The translations under genes and the position numbers were made by a program. This document shows, in pieces, positions 49,903 through 61,043 of a DNA stretch of 64,000 bases (positions within the stretch are counted from its first letter, which is position 1; each line of letters opens with the position of its first letter). The notes below the pieces were generated by a model, which worked only from the letters and a program-made list of their open reading frames with translations, was not told where the DNA came from and ran no database searches. This DNA is from Brachionus rotundiformis (Eukaryota > Rotifera > Eurotatoria > Ploima > Brachionidae). The DNA lies in NCBI GenBank assembly GCA_016802295.1, contig JAESIW010000157.1, forward strand, positions 124,001 through 188,000, in the 5' to 3' direction.

Positions 49903-50274
49903 TTACTTTCTTTTTTGTTTGTTTGATCCGACTGGTCTACCGCGTTTTTTTTTAACAGCGGTCTCTTCAAGACGAATTTTTTTTGATATTGGCTCTTGTA
50001 CAGGCGGATCATCGGAGTCTGATGCTTCATATTCGCTGATATACAAAATGAACCTCGTCTGTCATTTCAATAAGAATTATCCATTTTGTACATTGATACC
50101 AAATGACATCGCCAGGCAAATTCTCTGTGGCTCGTTTACAAGTCCAATCGTTTTCGGCAAAAGTTATTGCTAGATTTCCTTAAGTTGATTCTAAGTTACG
50201 AAAACTACAGAAAGGGAGGTAAACTTTTCCTTTTCCTCTAGTTTTTTTCGCTTGTTCTGGTTTAATGAACTCAT
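49903..50274 (-). CDS. Weak candidate: small AT-hook protein gene or remnant
   Basis: On the - strand an ATG in a good context (GCCAAGATG, 50274) opens MSSLNQNKRKKLEEKEKF. A final exon, 50035-49903, preceded by a TATATCAG acceptor, encodes an acidic stretch (SDSDDPPVQEP) followed by KKKRGRPVGSNKQKRK and a stop; RGRP inside a basic stretch is the core of an AT-hook, which binds the minor groove of A/T DNA. Between them, 50169-50055 encodes NDWTCKRATENLPGDVIWY and QCTKW in another frame. I could not find a set of junctions that keeps all three pieces in frame, so this may be a decayed gene. The + strand frame at 49919-50173 is a shadow. Confidence 0.35.
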
Positions 50275-51151
50275 CTTGGCTTAAGTTGTTTGGAATTTCG
50301 ATAAAATACATTATGGATATAGTGAATATTGTCTAGCTCAATAATTTCCTTTATGTATGTTTTTTTAGATAAATATTTGTTTCTTTTGGATCAATTTAGC
50401 TGTCAAAGAAATAAAACAGTTACTAAGTTAATCATATTTGACTTTTTAAATTTAATTGTACTAACAAAAAATATTTGACCCTAACATTAGTATTTTTGTT
50501 CTAAAAAATTATTTTTGTTTTTTAAAAATATTATACGCGAAATAAGTTACATATGTTTTTAATTTACATTCATTTAGTAGATTATAAAAAAAGATATAAG
50601 AGTGTAAACTTATATCTTATAGTATTCAAAATATTAATAAAATTTTAAAATTAAAATCATATGTATTTTAGTATTATCTTTAAACTCAATTTTTGTCTAA
50701 AATATTACTCAATTATTCTTGATTAAACTTCCAAAAAACTTTACAACGTTGTTCTACACATATCTCACTGTCAAATTGTAAAATATAAACTTAATTTTTT
50801 ATGTTTTCCAAATTTTTCTTGGTAAATCTTTTTTTAAAAATAAATTCTATTAAAATTCAAGAGCAACTTAAGGAAAATCAATTAAAAGAAACGAGCATCG
50901 CATAAATAATTTAAAAATTCAATTAAAAAATTAAAATGAATTATATAATTCAATAACTCATAGTTAAATTATTAGGCCAAACTTTACTCTTGGATGATTA
51001 ATCTCTTTCTTTAAATAATAAAATCGGTCATCTGTTTCTAAAAATACCAAAATGTGATTTTTGGGAGATAATCTCTAACAAAATGTTTAGATTTTGAATT
51101 TAATATAAATATTTGTTCAATAGTTTTATTAAAAAAGAAAAATTTATAAAC
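50275..51151. other. AT-rich spacer
   Basis: No gene or structured element recognised. Confidence 0.4.
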
Positions 51152-51805
51152 TTAATTTCTTCTTTCAAACTCCTTTCTTAGCCAATCTGAATCTTCATAG
51201 AATCTGGAATCGCTCAGCCTATACGCAGTTCTTTTGTAGATGTAATAATAAAATATTGCACAACATCGCTGTAAAACATAAAGAACAACTTGACCAGGGT
51301 TCCAAACAAAATCAAAAGGATTATTCCATCGATTTATCTTTTTTTAAAAAAATTATTATTTCTTTCCCATGCAAATAAAAACAAATTACTAATGTCCATA
51401 TTTGAAAAGCAAGCATTAAACATACATAGAACACTGTGAGAATCCAGACACTTTTAAACTTCCACATCATGTAACGAGTTAAGCCAGCCTGGGCCATGTA
51501 TGTGTTTGTAAGCATAATGGATACTAGTAATGCCGAAAATAAAACACATAAAACTTGGGCACTTAAAAATAGGTTTAAAAATGAGTTTTAACCCATAGGA
51601 TAAAAAAAATCAAAAATTACATGTATATTACTAGAAGGGCTATAGGAATATGAATAAGAAATTCACTAAATGAATTAATTACAAAATCAATCAATAGAAA
51701 AAAAAGAAGGGCGTATAAGAGTGGAGAATATTTTGGTACAATTGCTGCCATCCGAGTGGTCTTGATGGGTACATTTTGAGACGGGCTTTCTTTACCATTG
51801 TCCAT
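51152..51805 (-). CDS. TMEM138: Transmembrane protein 138 (ciliary)
   Basis: Exons 51805-51621, 51561-51390 and 51337-51152 join in frame to 180 residues, slightly longer than the usual 162 because of the N-terminal extension before YSPLLYALLFF. Four membrane helices are visible. Strong family blocks are INSFSEFL in the first hydrophobic segment, the AQAGL motif before the MWKFK loop, and the C-terminus QRCCAIFYYYIYKRTAYRLS then FYEDS-WLRKEF. TMEM138 belongs to the Joubert-syndrome group of transition-zone and ciliogenesis proteins that let cargo reach the cilium. I chose ATG at 51805 (MDNGK); a second Met (MAAIV) is also possible, while the frame upstream has only a TTG. A perfect RFX X-box lies 61 bp upstream. 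The next gene to the right is divergent. Confidence 0.93.
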
Positions 51806-51865
51806 TTTTAATTTATTAATATTCAAAAAATTCTCATATTTTGAAATTGATGAATTCAAAATTTA

Positions 51866-51879
51866 GTTGTCATAGCAAC
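51866..51879. promoter_or_regulatory. RFX-type X-box upstream of TMEM138
   Basis: GTTGTCATAGCAAC fits the X-box consensus GTHNYYATRRNAAC at all 14 positions. X-boxes recruit RFX factors and mark ciliary genes, typically 50-200 bp upstream of the start; this one is 61 bp before the chosen TMEM138 ATG. It also lies 487 bp from the start of the divergent gene at 52366. Confidence 0.7.
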
Positions 51880-52365
51880 CAATTAAATAAAAACTTTTTT
51901 GACAGAATAAATTTCACGAAAACACTTCCTTGGGTTTAGTTGTTCTACTTTAGAATTAATTTACAGAAAAACATTTGAATTTATTTCTATAGCTTTTTTA
52001 TTTAAATTAAAAAAATAAACAAAATTTTAAGGAAAGAATTAAAAATTTTGAAGCTTAATTCATATAATTTGATTGGTTTTATTTTTATAGAATGCGTTTT
52101 AATTTTTTTTTTTGACTTTTTTTTATACAACTAAAAATCTCAATTTTATAAACATGTCTAAAATATTTTAATTGGCAAATCATTATAATCTTTTGCAATT
52201 TTTTGTTTTGATTCTTAAAATTTTGGAACATATTATTTTGAAAGTTCTTTATTTTAGTTAACGAATAAAATTCAATTAAATTAAAGCTTAAACACCTGTA
52301 TAAATTAAACATATATTTCATTTTATTAAAAAGGTATAAACAAAATTTAGTATTAGTTTTATAGA
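51880..52365. other. Divergent intergenic region between TMEM138 and the 52366 gene
   Basis: About 490 bp, A/T-rich. Just before the + strand start is a TTTTATAG that may be a splice acceptor for a 5' leader. The - strand frame at 52085-52387 is low complexity and not called. Confidence 0.4.
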
Positions 52366-53132
52366 ATGAGCTACCGTGTAGTATCAAATGAAAAGCTGAA
52401 CGATGAGTCGTTTTACATAAAAAAACCGAATGATTTTAGATATTTGCTCAAGAATTATGATCCAAGTTTAATAAAGAATCGTTTGCCCAATGTTGTATTC
52501 ACAGGTTTGACAATTAATTGGTTTTTATATGCCTTAATAAAGCGTTTGATTATTAGGCCCAAATACATTATATAATCAAAGAATATCAATGTTCGACTAC
52601 CCTCATGAAATTGGCATTGGAAAGGCGTCAACGCTTAGATCACTAGATTTAAGATATTTGACAAGGTAGTTTTTTATTTTCATGATAAACTTTTAATTAG
52701 AAATGTAGAGCAATATTTATATAATAGCTAAAATTTTATCAATTTCGAAAAAATACTTTCAATATATAAATTTTAACCTAACTTGTTACATATAGTAATT
52801 CTTTAAATCCTTAACATATCCCATAATATTATAGGAGTACTTCATCATAAAAACAATGCTTAAAAATATAAAATTTGTTTAAGTTGTTGTTTATAGATGT
52901 TTTGCTTGTAGGTATAAATGTGAAATAATCAAACTAGTTAAAAAATGGAACATTACATGTGTTTAAAATTTTAAAATTTAATATTAAATTTTTAAGAGGA
53001 CAAAGTGGAACTTTGATTAAGCAAAGAAAAGATATTCCTGGAGAGATTGGCTGGTCGGCTAATTTTTTCAAGAATTTTTACAGCGGATCTCAATCATTTA
53101 CAAGACCAAATTCAAATTATATTCCAAGATAA
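52366..53132 (+). CDS. Conserved-looking small protein of unknown function
   Basis: Three exons, 52366-52504, 52557-52665 and 52997-53132, join in frame to 127 residues. The protein has no signal peptide or membrane segment. It starts MSYRVVSNEKLNDESFYIKK, continues through NRLPNVVFTGPNTLYNQ and MFDYPHEIGIGKASTLRSL, and ends FTRPNSNYIPR. It is rich in short Pro/Gly/Tyr motifs such as GWSANFFKNFYSG. This style resembles small microtubule-inner or axonemal proteins, and it is divergent from the ciliary gene TMEM138, but I do not recognise a named family, so the ciliary idea is inference. The first intron is 52 bp, the second 331 bp. Codon use and clean splice sites make it a real gene. Confidence 0.8.
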
Positions 53133-53205
53133 TACAAAAAATGAAAAAATACCGACAATATTTATTTTTAATCAAATGTCTCAATAATTTTATTTATTTA
53201 TTTTT

Positions 53206-53834
53206 TCAATTTAACTTTTCCCTTTTTTGACTGAATTTTTTATAAAAGCTATAATGTCTATAATTGAATATAAATAATAATGCGTTAATTAAGTATAAAC
53301 TAGAACAAACAATACAAAAATCATTCAGGATATAATATAAAACATATCCTAAATACAATGAACCGAAATTGGCCATTAAACTTAAAATAAGTTTAAACTT
53401 TAGAGCATTCAAGTTGTTCCTAAAAAGAACTAAAAAAAAAGAATTAATCAATAAAATTATCATTTGTTTTACTTACGCAAAACTATTTGAATAATATAGA
53501 ATATCAGACCATATATACTATTAGGTTGATTAAAAATGCTTTTCTCAGGAAGCAATCCAAAGCCTTTGCCATATCTAAACAGATTTAATTTATTTGTTAA
53601 ACTTTAAACAACTTACATTGAATTAAAAACTTTGGAACAGCTCATGTATCCATCAATATCACAAAACGCAACATAATTTTTGTCTTTTGATATGAAAATT
53701 TCCACTTTTAAAGCATATAAACATACTATAATGCCAATAATGCAAAGAATTGAAAGAATTGTCTCAAGTCTTTTTGAGTTCTTTAAAAACTTCTTAAATT
53801 CTTTTCGATCTGCTGCTGAACTGTTCTCAACCAT
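53206..53834 (-). CDS. VKORC1L1: Vitamin K epoxide reductase (VKOR) family protein
   Basis: Exons 53834-53617, 53574-53477 and 53429-53206 join in frame to 179 residues, matching VKORC1L1 (176). VKOR is an ER membrane thiol oxidoreductase that reduces vitamin K epoxide and quinone. Four membrane helices are visible. The lumenal loop cysteines are in CDIDGYMSC, the conserved Ser/Asn-Gln region reads FNQPNSIYGL, and the redox motif CIVC lies in FCIVCSSLYLIN at the start of the last helix. The N-terminus is longer and charged before the first helix. The gene symbol is by similarity; VKORC1 and VKORC1L1 cannot be told apart with confidence in an invertebrate. The C-terminus is basic (KKFSQKREKLN). 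Confidence 0.93.
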
Positions 53835-54235
53835 ATTTCAAAAAGGATAAAGGTTAGCAAAAAATGAATTTCTAGACTGAAAATTATAGAATTTTAGATT
53901 ATTAATTTCATTTTAACTGTAATATTTATTTAATTTTAATTTCAAGAGAACTGAAACAAATTTAAGTTATTTAAATTTGTCTTAGACTGTTTATAGAACA
54001 ATTCTAATTTTGATATGAACCAAATTCATTTTTTTTTACCTTAATCTGGATTTGGTCATTATTATTGAGTCAAGAAAATGAATGTGTAAAGAATATTTAA
54101 ATTGCAAAAATTATTACTAATTTTGACTTGAATTTAAATAAAATATAAACCAAAAATGAACAAATTTTGATATTAAAATTTAAATTCTAAAATCATTAAT
54201 GAAACAGTTTAATTAATTGCTAACTTATTCCGATT
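53835..54235. other. AT-rich spacer
   Basis: Upstream of VKOR; no gene seen. Confidence 0.4.
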
Positions 54236-54361
54236 TCAATCTCTACGAGTCTTCTTCTTTATACGAGTTTGGCTTAGTATGGTTGCAACATCGAACAAGT
54301 CTGGTGTAGTTTTGTAATATTCAATTAAGTTACCAATTATAAGTTTTGCAAATGATAGCGA
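54236..54361 (-). other. Orphan coding-like segment (possible terminal exon)
   Basis: A 41-codon - strand frame with less A/T bias than its surroundings encodes KLIIGNLIEYYKTTPDLF, DVATILSQTRIKKKTRRD and a stop. It has no Met and no usable acceptor just upstream that keeps the frame. It lies between VKOR and the secreted-protein gene, both on the same strand. It could be a terminal exon of an unseen transcript or a decayed exon. Confidence 0.3.
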
Positions 54362-54763
54362 TTATTTTGACTACTTAATTTCAAATTTAAAATTTATTTG
54401 AACCAAATTAAAATATGAATTATTTAAGGAAAGATTAAAATTGGTTGTCAAAGGAAAAATATTCCAACATAAATTGAGGATCTAATGTATACTAAATATC
54501 TAAAATTTCATCAAGTTTTATGTTTTAAGCGAATTTAAGCTTTGCAGCTACAGCTGCAACATTTTAAGACATTTTTAGTTGTAGCTCTTATTACTAGTAC
54601 TAATATCATTTTATTATCTGAAAATTTTGTAAAAAAAACACTCATTTATTAATTTCGTTTAAATATATTGATTTAAATAATTAATAATGCTTTATTAAAA
54701 TTTTATTTTTAGTTATTTAAATTTTGAGTTTACAGGTAAAATATAAAAATTAACAAGTTTCTT

Positions 54764-55030
54764 TTACCAAATATGTCCACGTTTTTCTAGGAAAGATTCT
54801 TGTTCCAAAGTAGGTGATAATTCTGAATAAGCTTTAAAAGGCATTTTTTGTATCAAGTCACTTTGAAATTTGATATTTCTTATTTTCGGTAAAAATTTGT
54901 TGAAAAGACTTCTGTAAAAAATGTCTCTAATTTCATACATATCTTTGTTTGTGTCTTCTTTATTTGGTAGTTTAAATCCATTTGTAATTACCAGAAAAAA
55001 AATTATGCTTGTTAAAATTAAGATTTTCAT
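54764..55030 (-). CDS. Small secreted protein, candidate neuropeptide precursor
   Basis: An 88-residue frame starts with a clear signal peptide, MKILILTSIIFFLVITNGF, with likely cleavage near residue 18-20. The mature part is short and charged, has no cysteines, and ends EQESFLEKRGHIW with a dibasic KR four residues before the end. Small size, signal peptide, lack of cysteines and a KR site are typical of peptide hormone precursors. No known family is recognised, and there is no Gly for amidation in this frame. The sequence GGTAAAAG at the stop could also be a splice donor, so the gene may continue; in another frame the same bases read FGKR. Without these, a simple secreted protein is equally possible. 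Confidence 0.6.
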   Translation of the reverse strand: MKILILTSIIFFLVITNGFKLPNKEDTNKDMYEIRDIFYRSLFNKFLPKIRNIKFQSDLIQKMPFKAYSELSPTLEQESFLEKRGHIW

Positions 55031-55609
55031 TTTAGTAAATAGATTCTTCTTTTTAAATATGAAATTTTTCTAAAATTTAATTGTTGGAATTCGTGTTTAA
55101 TTCTATCATTATTTATAGATGAAATATTAATTATTTTTTAGAAAAATTAATAACAAAATCTAAATAAGATTTAAATATTTTAAATTAAAAATTGAATCAA
55201 ATTACAATATGTACGTAGTTGATAAAAATTAATTTTTAAATTTTTAAATTATAAACAAAAAAAACCGACATTTAAAAAGATTAATCATGATCAAACGATA
55301 AGTAAATTTTGTTTGATTTAAAATCTAACAAATAATGTAAAATTTCTTTCCTCTGAATGAAAATTATAAATTTATTTACTTAACCAGATAATTAGAATTG
55401 GTCATAAAATAGAAGGATTTAGTTTTATTAATAGTAAAAATTTGATAATATTCGGTTAAAATTTTTTTACTAAAGAATAGTCTTCATTGATCAAAATACT
55501 TAGCTAGTTTAGTTCTAAAATATAACATTTCACACATTTCTATTAATTAAATTAATTATAAATTTAAATAGGTTTATTTATTTTAATATTAGTTTTTTTT
55601 TAAGTTCCA
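55031..55609. other. AT-rich spacer
   Basis: No gene recognised between the secreted protein and ESD. Confidence 0.4.
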
Positions 55610-56776
55610 TTAATCTTTTAAATGTTTTGCATGGAATTGAAAATGCTCTTCAATAAATGTTGAAATGAAATAATATGAATGGTCATATCCCTTTAATTAA
55701 TGTAAAGTTTTTTTTTATTTAAATCTAAACATTTATTAATTTACTTCACGATTTTTCAAGTTTATCTTAACTCGTCCATTTCCTTGACTAGCAAGAATAA
55801 GATTTTGCGGATTGAGCTGATTTTGTTTTAAGAAATTATCATCTAAACCTTGATCAACTAAAATTTCAGCATCTGGTCCATTGTATTGCTTGATTAGACA
55901 GCATGAATCATAAGCATTCCAATCTTCTTTATTTGAGCCAAGATAACCAGAAAACGCATTTCTACCCCAATCACAATTAACTGGATTTGAAATTGGTGCA
56001 AATGCAGATACTGAACAATATTTATTTGGATTTTTTAAAAAACTTATTAATGCTCCATGGCCACCCATGCTTGAATAAAAATAAAAGCCTAATTTCATAT
56101 ATATTTGTCACTATACCTGTGTCCAAAAATTGATACTTTAAATTCTTTATTATCTGTAAAGTTTTTCTTAATTACTTCATGCATCTTTAATTTTAAATTT
56201 TAAATTTTTGAACAAAAATTATTTTTTTAAAACCTCATAATTTATATAGGAGTACATTCTATAATGAGTAGCCCATTTAGATTCTGTAGAATCAACATAA
56301 AATCCAGCACCTTCACCAAAATCCCATCTTTCAGAATCACCTTCAATTTTGCATCCTCCTGAAATAATTTTATAATTAAGATTAAATTAATTTAAAGAGA
56401 TTAAAGTTACTAGGACTAGTGTCTGGAGCTACTACAATTATCTTATGCTCCTGAGCATATTTTTGGAAACCTGATTTTGTAACAAAATTTTGCTCAGTAC
56501 AAGTTAATCCTTGAATATAAATTTAAAATTCTTGTGAGCATTTTACAAAAAAATATAACCTGATAGCCAAATCAAAACTGGTAAAGATTTTGATGATTCG
56601 GTTTTTGGAATAAAAACTGCGAATTTCATACGACACTTTAATTCATTACTTGTGTGTTCATATACATATTGAACACCTTAAACAGCATTTAATTATCAAA
56701 TTCAATATCAAAATAAATAAATACCTTCAAAACATTTGTTAGAACTAACGAGTGATAAGACAGTTGGATCCGTCAT
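55610..56776 (-). CDS. ESD: S-formylglutathione hydrolase (esterase D)
   Basis: Seven exons, 56776-56725, 56676-56560, 56509-56411, 56358-56234, 56184-56117, 56069-55745 and 55690-55610, join in frame to 288 residues (human ESD is 282). The enzyme hydrolyses S-formylglutathione to formate and glutathione, the last step of glutathione-dependent formaldehyde detoxification in the cytosol. It is an alpha/beta hydrolase. Visible are the oxyanion region GLTCTEQNF, DTSPRG-C, the nucleophile elbow GHSMGGHGA (split by intron five in the Ser codon), the acid in LVDQGLDDNFL and the catalytic His in GYDHSYYF at the start of the last exon. All introns are 47-54 bp. The frame seems to stop after NREVN if the last intron is read through; the short last exon restores the catalytic His. 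Confidence 0.96.
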
Positions 56777-57789
56777 TTTTTTTTCGCTTAAAAGCTAAAT
56801 ATTTTAAGTTTAATAATGAATTATTTTTGTACATGAAATAAAATAAAATTAAGCTAGCGAATTTTTTTATTTTATGCATAAAAGATAGTCTTTTGATAAA
56901 TAGAATTTAAATTTCAAACAATTTTTTACATTCAAACATGTTTGAGGAAAAATTTAAATTATTTTAAAAGTCTATTTTAATCAAATGAAAATATTTTATT
57001 ATTTAAATTACTCAGTTACCATAGATGGGATCCTACTGTTTCTCATCTTCGCAAGTCTAGCTTGCTAGCTTGTTGTAACTTATATTATTATTATTATTAA
57101 ATTTATAAAAAATTTAATTAAGTAAAATAACCATTCTAAATGATAATATACCAGGAACCAAAGTTTGAATTTGAAATTACCAATGGGTTAAAGTCAGAGG
57201 CACGACTTGACTTTCTAAGTCATGACTTATGACTTTTAACTTAAAAACAACTCTGATTTTAAAATATAATTTAGGCAGAGCCTTGGTCGTTTGGGAAACT
57301 TAGTCCTTCCTTTAAGCCACATGATTAAATTTTGAAATCATTAAAAAAATTAAAGGAAATATTTTAACGATTAATTTTTTAATTTTTTTTTGTCCAGTTT
57401 GATTGTAATTACACATGTTTTCATGAATTTGACTGTTAGTGAAGAGTACAGTCTTTTGGGAAATTCTGGATATTAGATATAAAATGAAATTAAAATATCA
57501 ATTTTAAAAAATGAGAATATTTGATTTTGTAGATTTTATCAGAAAGATTAAACTAGAAAAGAATCTTAGCAAAAAAATCTTTCTGTACTCTATTAGCCAT
57601 AAATACATTAAGTATAAGGACTATTTCAATTTATACTAAATTTATATTGTTTTTTGAGAATTTATAAATAAGACTCTTTTGATAGAAAAAAAATAAAAAT
57701 AAATGCAAATTTTATTCCTAAAATATAAACTTTTAAATTATAAAAATTCATTTTTAGAAATTTTAATTTGAGGCTAAAAAGAGTAAAAT
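56777..57789. other. Spacer with a degenerate AAGTC-rich segment
   Basis: Between ESD and CARS1. Around 57186-57260 there is a run of GACTT/AAGTC motifs (for example AAGTCATGACTTATGACTTT) like the sub-terminal parts of some hAT elements, but without recognisable ends. Otherwise AT-rich. Confidence 0.35.
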
Positions 57790-60607
57790 TCAAGATTCAC
57801 TCATCTTCATTTTATTTTCCATATATTCTTGGTGATTTTTTACTTGAGTTTCATATAATTTTTCTAATTTTTTTCTGGCACCCTTTGATAGCTCTTTGCC
57901 TTCTGCGTCTAAAATAGGAATTCCACGTTCGTCAAACTTTGAATATTTATCTGTTTCATTCAAAAACATTTCTTTAGGTGGAATAGCTTTTTTTGCCTCT
58001 TTTTCTTTCTGAAATATAAATTAAAAAAAGTTAACCCAGTTTAATTGATCTTGGCATGATTTTACCCTAGCTCGTTCGAGCTCTTGTTTTCTTTTCAAGT
58101 CTTCAGCCTTCTTTCTTTCGGCTAGCAACATTTTCTGTTCTCTTTCTTTCAATAATGTTTCCCTATCGCACAACTTTACCACAGTTCGGTCAGCTAATGG
58201 TTAAATTTGATTTCAAATCTTAGATTTTTTCCCAATATTTAATTTTTAATTACTCAAATCTTCTATCAAAACACCCAAATTCGGCAAAACATCATCTCTT
58301 AACTTATCACATATACTCAAAATTTGTATTTCTAAAAAATTAAATATAAAAAAATAATTTAATTGAATTTTTGAGCAGCAAACGCTTCGAAATTCTGGCT
58401 TCAGTCCTAACATCATCCCTGAACTTGGACAACACGTTCAAGTAAGGCATCAACAATTCTTCTTGCTGATAGAACAAAAGTTAATTTATCTCTTGCTATA
58501 ACTAAAATTTTACTAAAATTTACATTTTGATTTTGAGAACTATTCGAAGTTGGGAAGCCCATAAGCTCGTTAGTTTCGATAACTCCAAAAATTTTCAACA
58601 AATTAGTTATGTAAATCGCCATATCACGTAATAAAGCCAAATTAAATGATTCTTGGTTATAGTTACTATTCATATAAGTGTTGCCAGATGAGATCAAATT
58701 AACTATCTCTTTGACTACTTGAGGTGTATTAATCGAATCTTAAAAAAAAGTATTTAAATTGCTCTTTTTCTTTAGATTTTTATTACCGCAAAGAGCCTTA
58801 TGGATCAGTGATTTTTTCTCATTAAATAAATAAAGCAATTCTTTTTCAGTTTTTCCAAATTTTTTAAAATCATTTGCATTGTCAAATTTTATGTTACGTG
58901 AAAAATCTTTGATTTTAAAGAAAAATTCCTAAATTAAAATTTGGGTTATAATTTAAACAACTTTTTATTCTTTTTAAAATAGATACTTTGCATGTTTTCT
59001 CAAAACTTAACGCAGTTTCCATTGCTTGGTCACTGTAGTCAAGTGTATCTTTCCATTGATAAAGCAAGAAAAGAATTCTTATTTGTCTAGATGTATATTT
59101 TTTTAGCGCATCTTTAATAGTGATAAAATTTTTCAATGACTTTGACATTTTGCACCCTTGAATGTGCAAGTGTCCACTATGGAGGAAAAAATTGACCCAA
59201 TTATTGTTGCAAAAAGCAGCCTCGGATTGAGCAATTTCGTTGTCATGGTGAGGAAATTTTAAGTCAGTTCCACCTGAATGTATGTCAATATTACTGCCAA
59301 AGATGGAACCAGCCATTGCGGAGCATTCGATGTGCCATCCAGGTCGACCCCGTCCCCATGGCGATTCCCAAGAAGGCTCGCCAGGTTTAGAAAACTTCCA
59401 CAAAGCGAAATCGGCTGGATTCCGCTTTTCTTGTGTTTGATCACTTAAGTCACCTTCACCTTCTGCTAAAGCTTTGGTGTCACCGAACGCTTCGGGAACC
59501 AATTTGGCATAGTAATGATTTTCACTGTTTGAAAATTTTATTGTATCAAAATAGACTGAACCATTTGATTCATAAGCGAACCCATTAGCTATGATATCCT
59601 GAATAAAGCTTATTATTTCCGGTATAAATTCGCTTACTCTGGTCAAAATGTTTGGTGGTAAAATCTAAATGTTCATGTCTTTATCAAAAATTATTTAGCA
59701 TTTATTAAACATACATTTAGTGCTGCCATGTCTTTATGGAACTCATCTTCAAAGTGTCTAGGCACTGTTCGAAAGATAGAATTATCAGTTACATCTTTTC
59801 CCTTGAGCTTATCTAACCAACTACTCAATATATCACTTGAAACAGCTAGAATTTCTTCTCTCAACTTATTGTCTTCTTTGTTCGATGAATTGTCAAACTT
59901 GTCCAAAATCAATTTTACATTCGTCAAAATTCTGCTATACATTTCTTTTTTATCTTTATCTTGTTCATGGCTAGCTTTTTGTTCGGTTAAATTGTAAGCC
60001 TCCTTTACATCATGGACTATATTTTCTATAAGATTATTTTTGCTCAAATATTCTTGATAAAGATAATTTTTTCTAGCACGTGTAATTATCTAATAAATGC
60101 TGAAATAAAATTTCAAATTATTATGATATCAATTTTGCGATTACTTTGTCATCTATATCAGTTATATTCATGCAGTAGGTAATTTCATATTTAAAATAAT
60201 CCTGCAGAACTCGTCTTAATATGTCAAAAGATATGAAGCATCTAAAATTAAAATTTAGAGAGAAAATTCGAGATAATTTACAAAATCAACCGTGCATGAC
60301 CCATGTGAGATTCATCATATACTGTGGGACCACATGAATACCATTTTATATGCTTTCCTTCTAATGGTTTGAAAACTTCCTAAAATTTATTCAAATTAAC
60401 TAATTATTTTAATGATTTATTTTTAGAATTTTTTTTTTATAAAATGATTAATATCAAAAACAAAAAATTTTTCATTCAACATTTATTCATTCTTTTTATT
60501 TTTAAAAAGATCAAGTCTACCTTTTTTCTGGTCAAACTATTAAAAATAAAAAGTTCATCGGTTTCATTTTTTGACGATGATTGCCACGTTGGAAAAGCTC
60601 GTTTCAT
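57790..60607 (-). CDS. CARS1: Cysteinyl-tRNA synthetase, cytoplasmic
   Basis: Eleven exons, 60607-60521, 60379-60291, 60241-60145, 60089-59715, 59664-58987, 58928-58787, 58738-58524, 58465-58384, 58331-58254, 58193-58066 and 58008-57790, join in frame to 729 residues (human about 748). It charges tRNA-Cys with cysteine. The class I signature is split as usual: HIGH appears as HMGHAR in exon 2 after WYSCGPTVYD, and KMSKS appears in GCKMSKSLKNF. Zinc ligands are the Cys of SCGPTVYD, the Cys in GWHIECSAMA and the HH of FPHHDNE. The middle contains the eukaryotic insertion (DVTDNSIF), and the C-terminus has the Lys/Glu-rich coiled coil and the MFLNETDKYSKFDE motif of the cytosolic enzyme. Several introns lack in-frame stops for part of their length, so long open frames extend past true exon ends at 59664, 58787 and 58524. 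Confidence 0.97.
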
Positions 60608-61043
60608 TTTTTAGTTAATTAAATCAAAATTATTTAAATTTAAATGAATCAAAATAAAATATTGCTTTTTTTAATTTCATATATTAATGATTGTGATTTA
60701 AAATTTTGGACAAATTTATTAAAATAATTTTGTACCGACATTAAATTTGTCTGAAAAAGATATTTGGTCAAACAGAAATACCAACCTATAGCTTTCTTAT
60801 TTAACACATATCAATTTTAGAGATAAATTAGGGACAAAAGCAAAAATGGGAAATGAAATTACTGTAAAAGAAGGACTTAAATAATTTCTTTTTTTTTTTA
60901 AATAATTTTTAAAAATTTAAAATTAAAAAATGTATCTTAACTTCAATCTCTTAAATTTTTGAAGGGTTGATCGCGTCACTCAATCTTAAAATTGAAAAGA
61001 CTTTAGGAGCCATTTTGACTCTATTTACACTGATGAAAATATA
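60608..61043. other. AT-rich spacer
   Basis: Upstream of CARS1; should contain its promoter. No distinct site seen. Confidence 0.4.

Noticed and set aside
52085..52387. 100-codon - strand frame between TMEM138 and the divergent gene
   Set aside because: Low-complexity K/N/F/I composition expected from A/T sequence; overlaps the start of the supported + strand gene.
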